From: Pseudomonas farris
GTDB taxonomy: Bacteria > Pseudomonadota > Gammaproteobacteria > Pseudomonadales > Pseudomonadaceae
DNA length: 64,000 bases
Direction: 5' to 3'
Assembly: GCF_019145235.1 (NCBI RefSeq)
Contig: NZ_JAHSTV010000002.1
Location: 434,001 to 498,000, forward strand
The notes under the pieces are model-generated. The model did not search any database. It saw only the letters and a list, made by a program, of their open reading frames with translations, and was not told where the DNA came from. Positions 63,266-64,000 of the stretch are shown here, piece by piece. Each line of letters begins with the position of its first letter. Positions within the stretch are counted from its first letter, which is position 1. Position numbers and translations under genes: made by a program.

Positions 63266-64000
63266 ATGTCAGCGGTACAAGGTCATTGGCGCGAAGTATC
63301 TGAGCAAACGTTACCCGCAGCAATAACTTCTGCAAACTATTTAAATGGCGCGATCAGAACTTCCAGCCAGTTGATGATCATCGTCGAACGCAAGGAAGAC
63401 TGGGCCTCTTACTTTCCCAGTGAAGACATCGTCACCGCCCAGGAATACCTCGAACAGACCCGCGACAACGAGCAGGGCAAGCGGGTTCAGGTGATCAACC
63501 TGTGCCGCAGCTACAAGTACCTCGGGCACGGTTATTACTGCTCGCTGCTGGCCGAAGCGCGGGGGCACAAGGTTATTCCGTCGGTGCGGACCATCAGCGA
63601 ACTGACCCGTAAATCCCTGTATGGCCTGGCCCTGGATGATCTGGATAAAACCCTGGAAAAGGCCCTCAGCAATCACCTTTACAGCGATACCGAAGGATTT
63701 ACCCTGACACTGTACTTCGGCAAAACCTCTATCGAGCCATTACAGGATCTGGCTCGACAATTGTTCGAGGTCTTTCCTTGTCCGATATTGCTAGTTGAGT
63801 TTCGTCGAACTAACGGTTGGCACATCGAAGGTGTAAAGTTTGGCACCTTGCATAAGTTGCGTGACGATCAGGAAGATCAGTTCGCTAATGCACTCGACAG
63901 TTTCAGTCGCAAGATCTGGCGCATGCCGCGCTCCAGGCGATTGGCCCGTTATGACCTGGCCATTCTGCACGATCCGCAAGAAGCATTGCCGCCCTCCAAT
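63266..64000 (+). CDS. RimK-family ATP-grasp protein, N-terminal part (partial)
   Basis: The frame runs from the ATG at 63266 to the right edge without a stop (245 residues visible). It resembles the N-terminal domain of long RimK-family proteins (RLAN type): ERKEDWASYFPSEDIVTAQ, VQVINLCRSYKYLGHGYYCS and SLYGLALDDL. The ATP-grasp domain should follow beyond the edge. Longer than and distinct from the ribosomal protein S6 modifier RimK. Divergent from the GNAT-C39 gene, with about 90 bases between starts. Confidence 0.75.
   Translation, partial: MSAVQGHWREVSEQTLPAAITSANYLNGAIRTSSQLMIIVERKEDWASYFPSEDIVTAQEYLEQTRDNEQGKRVQVINLCRSYKYLGHGYYCSLLAEARGHKVIPSVRTISELTRKSLYGLALDDLDKTLEKALSNHLYSDTEGFTLTLYFGKTSIEPLQDLARQLFEVFPCPILLVEFRRTNGWHIEGVKFGTLHKLRDDQEDQFANALDSFSRKIWRMPRSRRLARYDLAILHDPQEALPPSN

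Overview
The window looks like a chromosomal segment of a fluorescent pseudomonad (Pseudomonas fluorescens group). The evidence is the pyoverdine acylase PvdQ, a complete fapABCDEF functional-amyloid operon, lpxO, dpkA, a zwf-gnd pair and many copies of the pseudomonad REP palindrome whose core is GTGGGAGCGGGCTTGCTC. Apart from a short relic patch near 56-58 kb it is gene-dense and high in GC. No rRNA, tRNA or CRISPR array was seen. All calls are from reading the sequence; no database search was run.

Layout. 1-4.4 kb: a minus-strand operon of an MdfA-type exporter, a LuxE-like acyl-protein synthetase and a LuxC-like acyl-CoA reductase fused to an adenylate-forming domain that runs off the left edge. 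4.6-8.8 kb: an iron/pyoverdine group (truncated Fur-like regulator, pvdQ, orphan FecR-like anti-sigma factor). 9.0-13.9 kb: one 1606-residue toxin-like protein with a C-terminal zincin motif. 14-30 kb: metabolic and accessory genes (dpkA, LysR plus nitrilase, a PhoD-like phosphatase, an NCS2 purine permease, LysR plus speB, a WYL regulator, zapE, DinB, GNATs, cptA). 30.4-34.2 kb: gnd-zwf-HAD operon of the oxidative pentose phosphate route. 34-38 kb: nhaB and a delta-60-repeat protein. 38-45 kb: a sigma-54 activator convergent with fapABCDEF, which has its own sigma-54-type promoter. 45-56 kb: pnuC with a nicotinamide riboside kinase, a chemoreceptor, uppP, LysR plus azoR, a secreted hydrolase, an MFS carrier and ybiT. 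56.2-58.3 kb: a decayed island with a frameshifted integrase tail and small genes. 58-64 kb: lpxO, ku, an aldose dehydrogenase, and a divergent pair of a GNAT-C39 peptidase fusion and a RimK-family protein cut by the right edge.

How the parts work together. The iron group would mature pyoverdine in the periplasm and tie this to iron status. FapF, FapD, FapA and FapE export and shape the FapB/FapC fibre, probably under the neighbouring sigma-54 activator. PnuC and its kinase salvage nicotinamide riboside. Gnd and Zwf supply reduced cofactor. The least explained pieces are the LuxC/LuxE cluster at the left edge, the giant zincin protein and the GNAT-C39/RimK pair at the right edge. REP doublets sit in most gene ends and two REP families are nested in one place.
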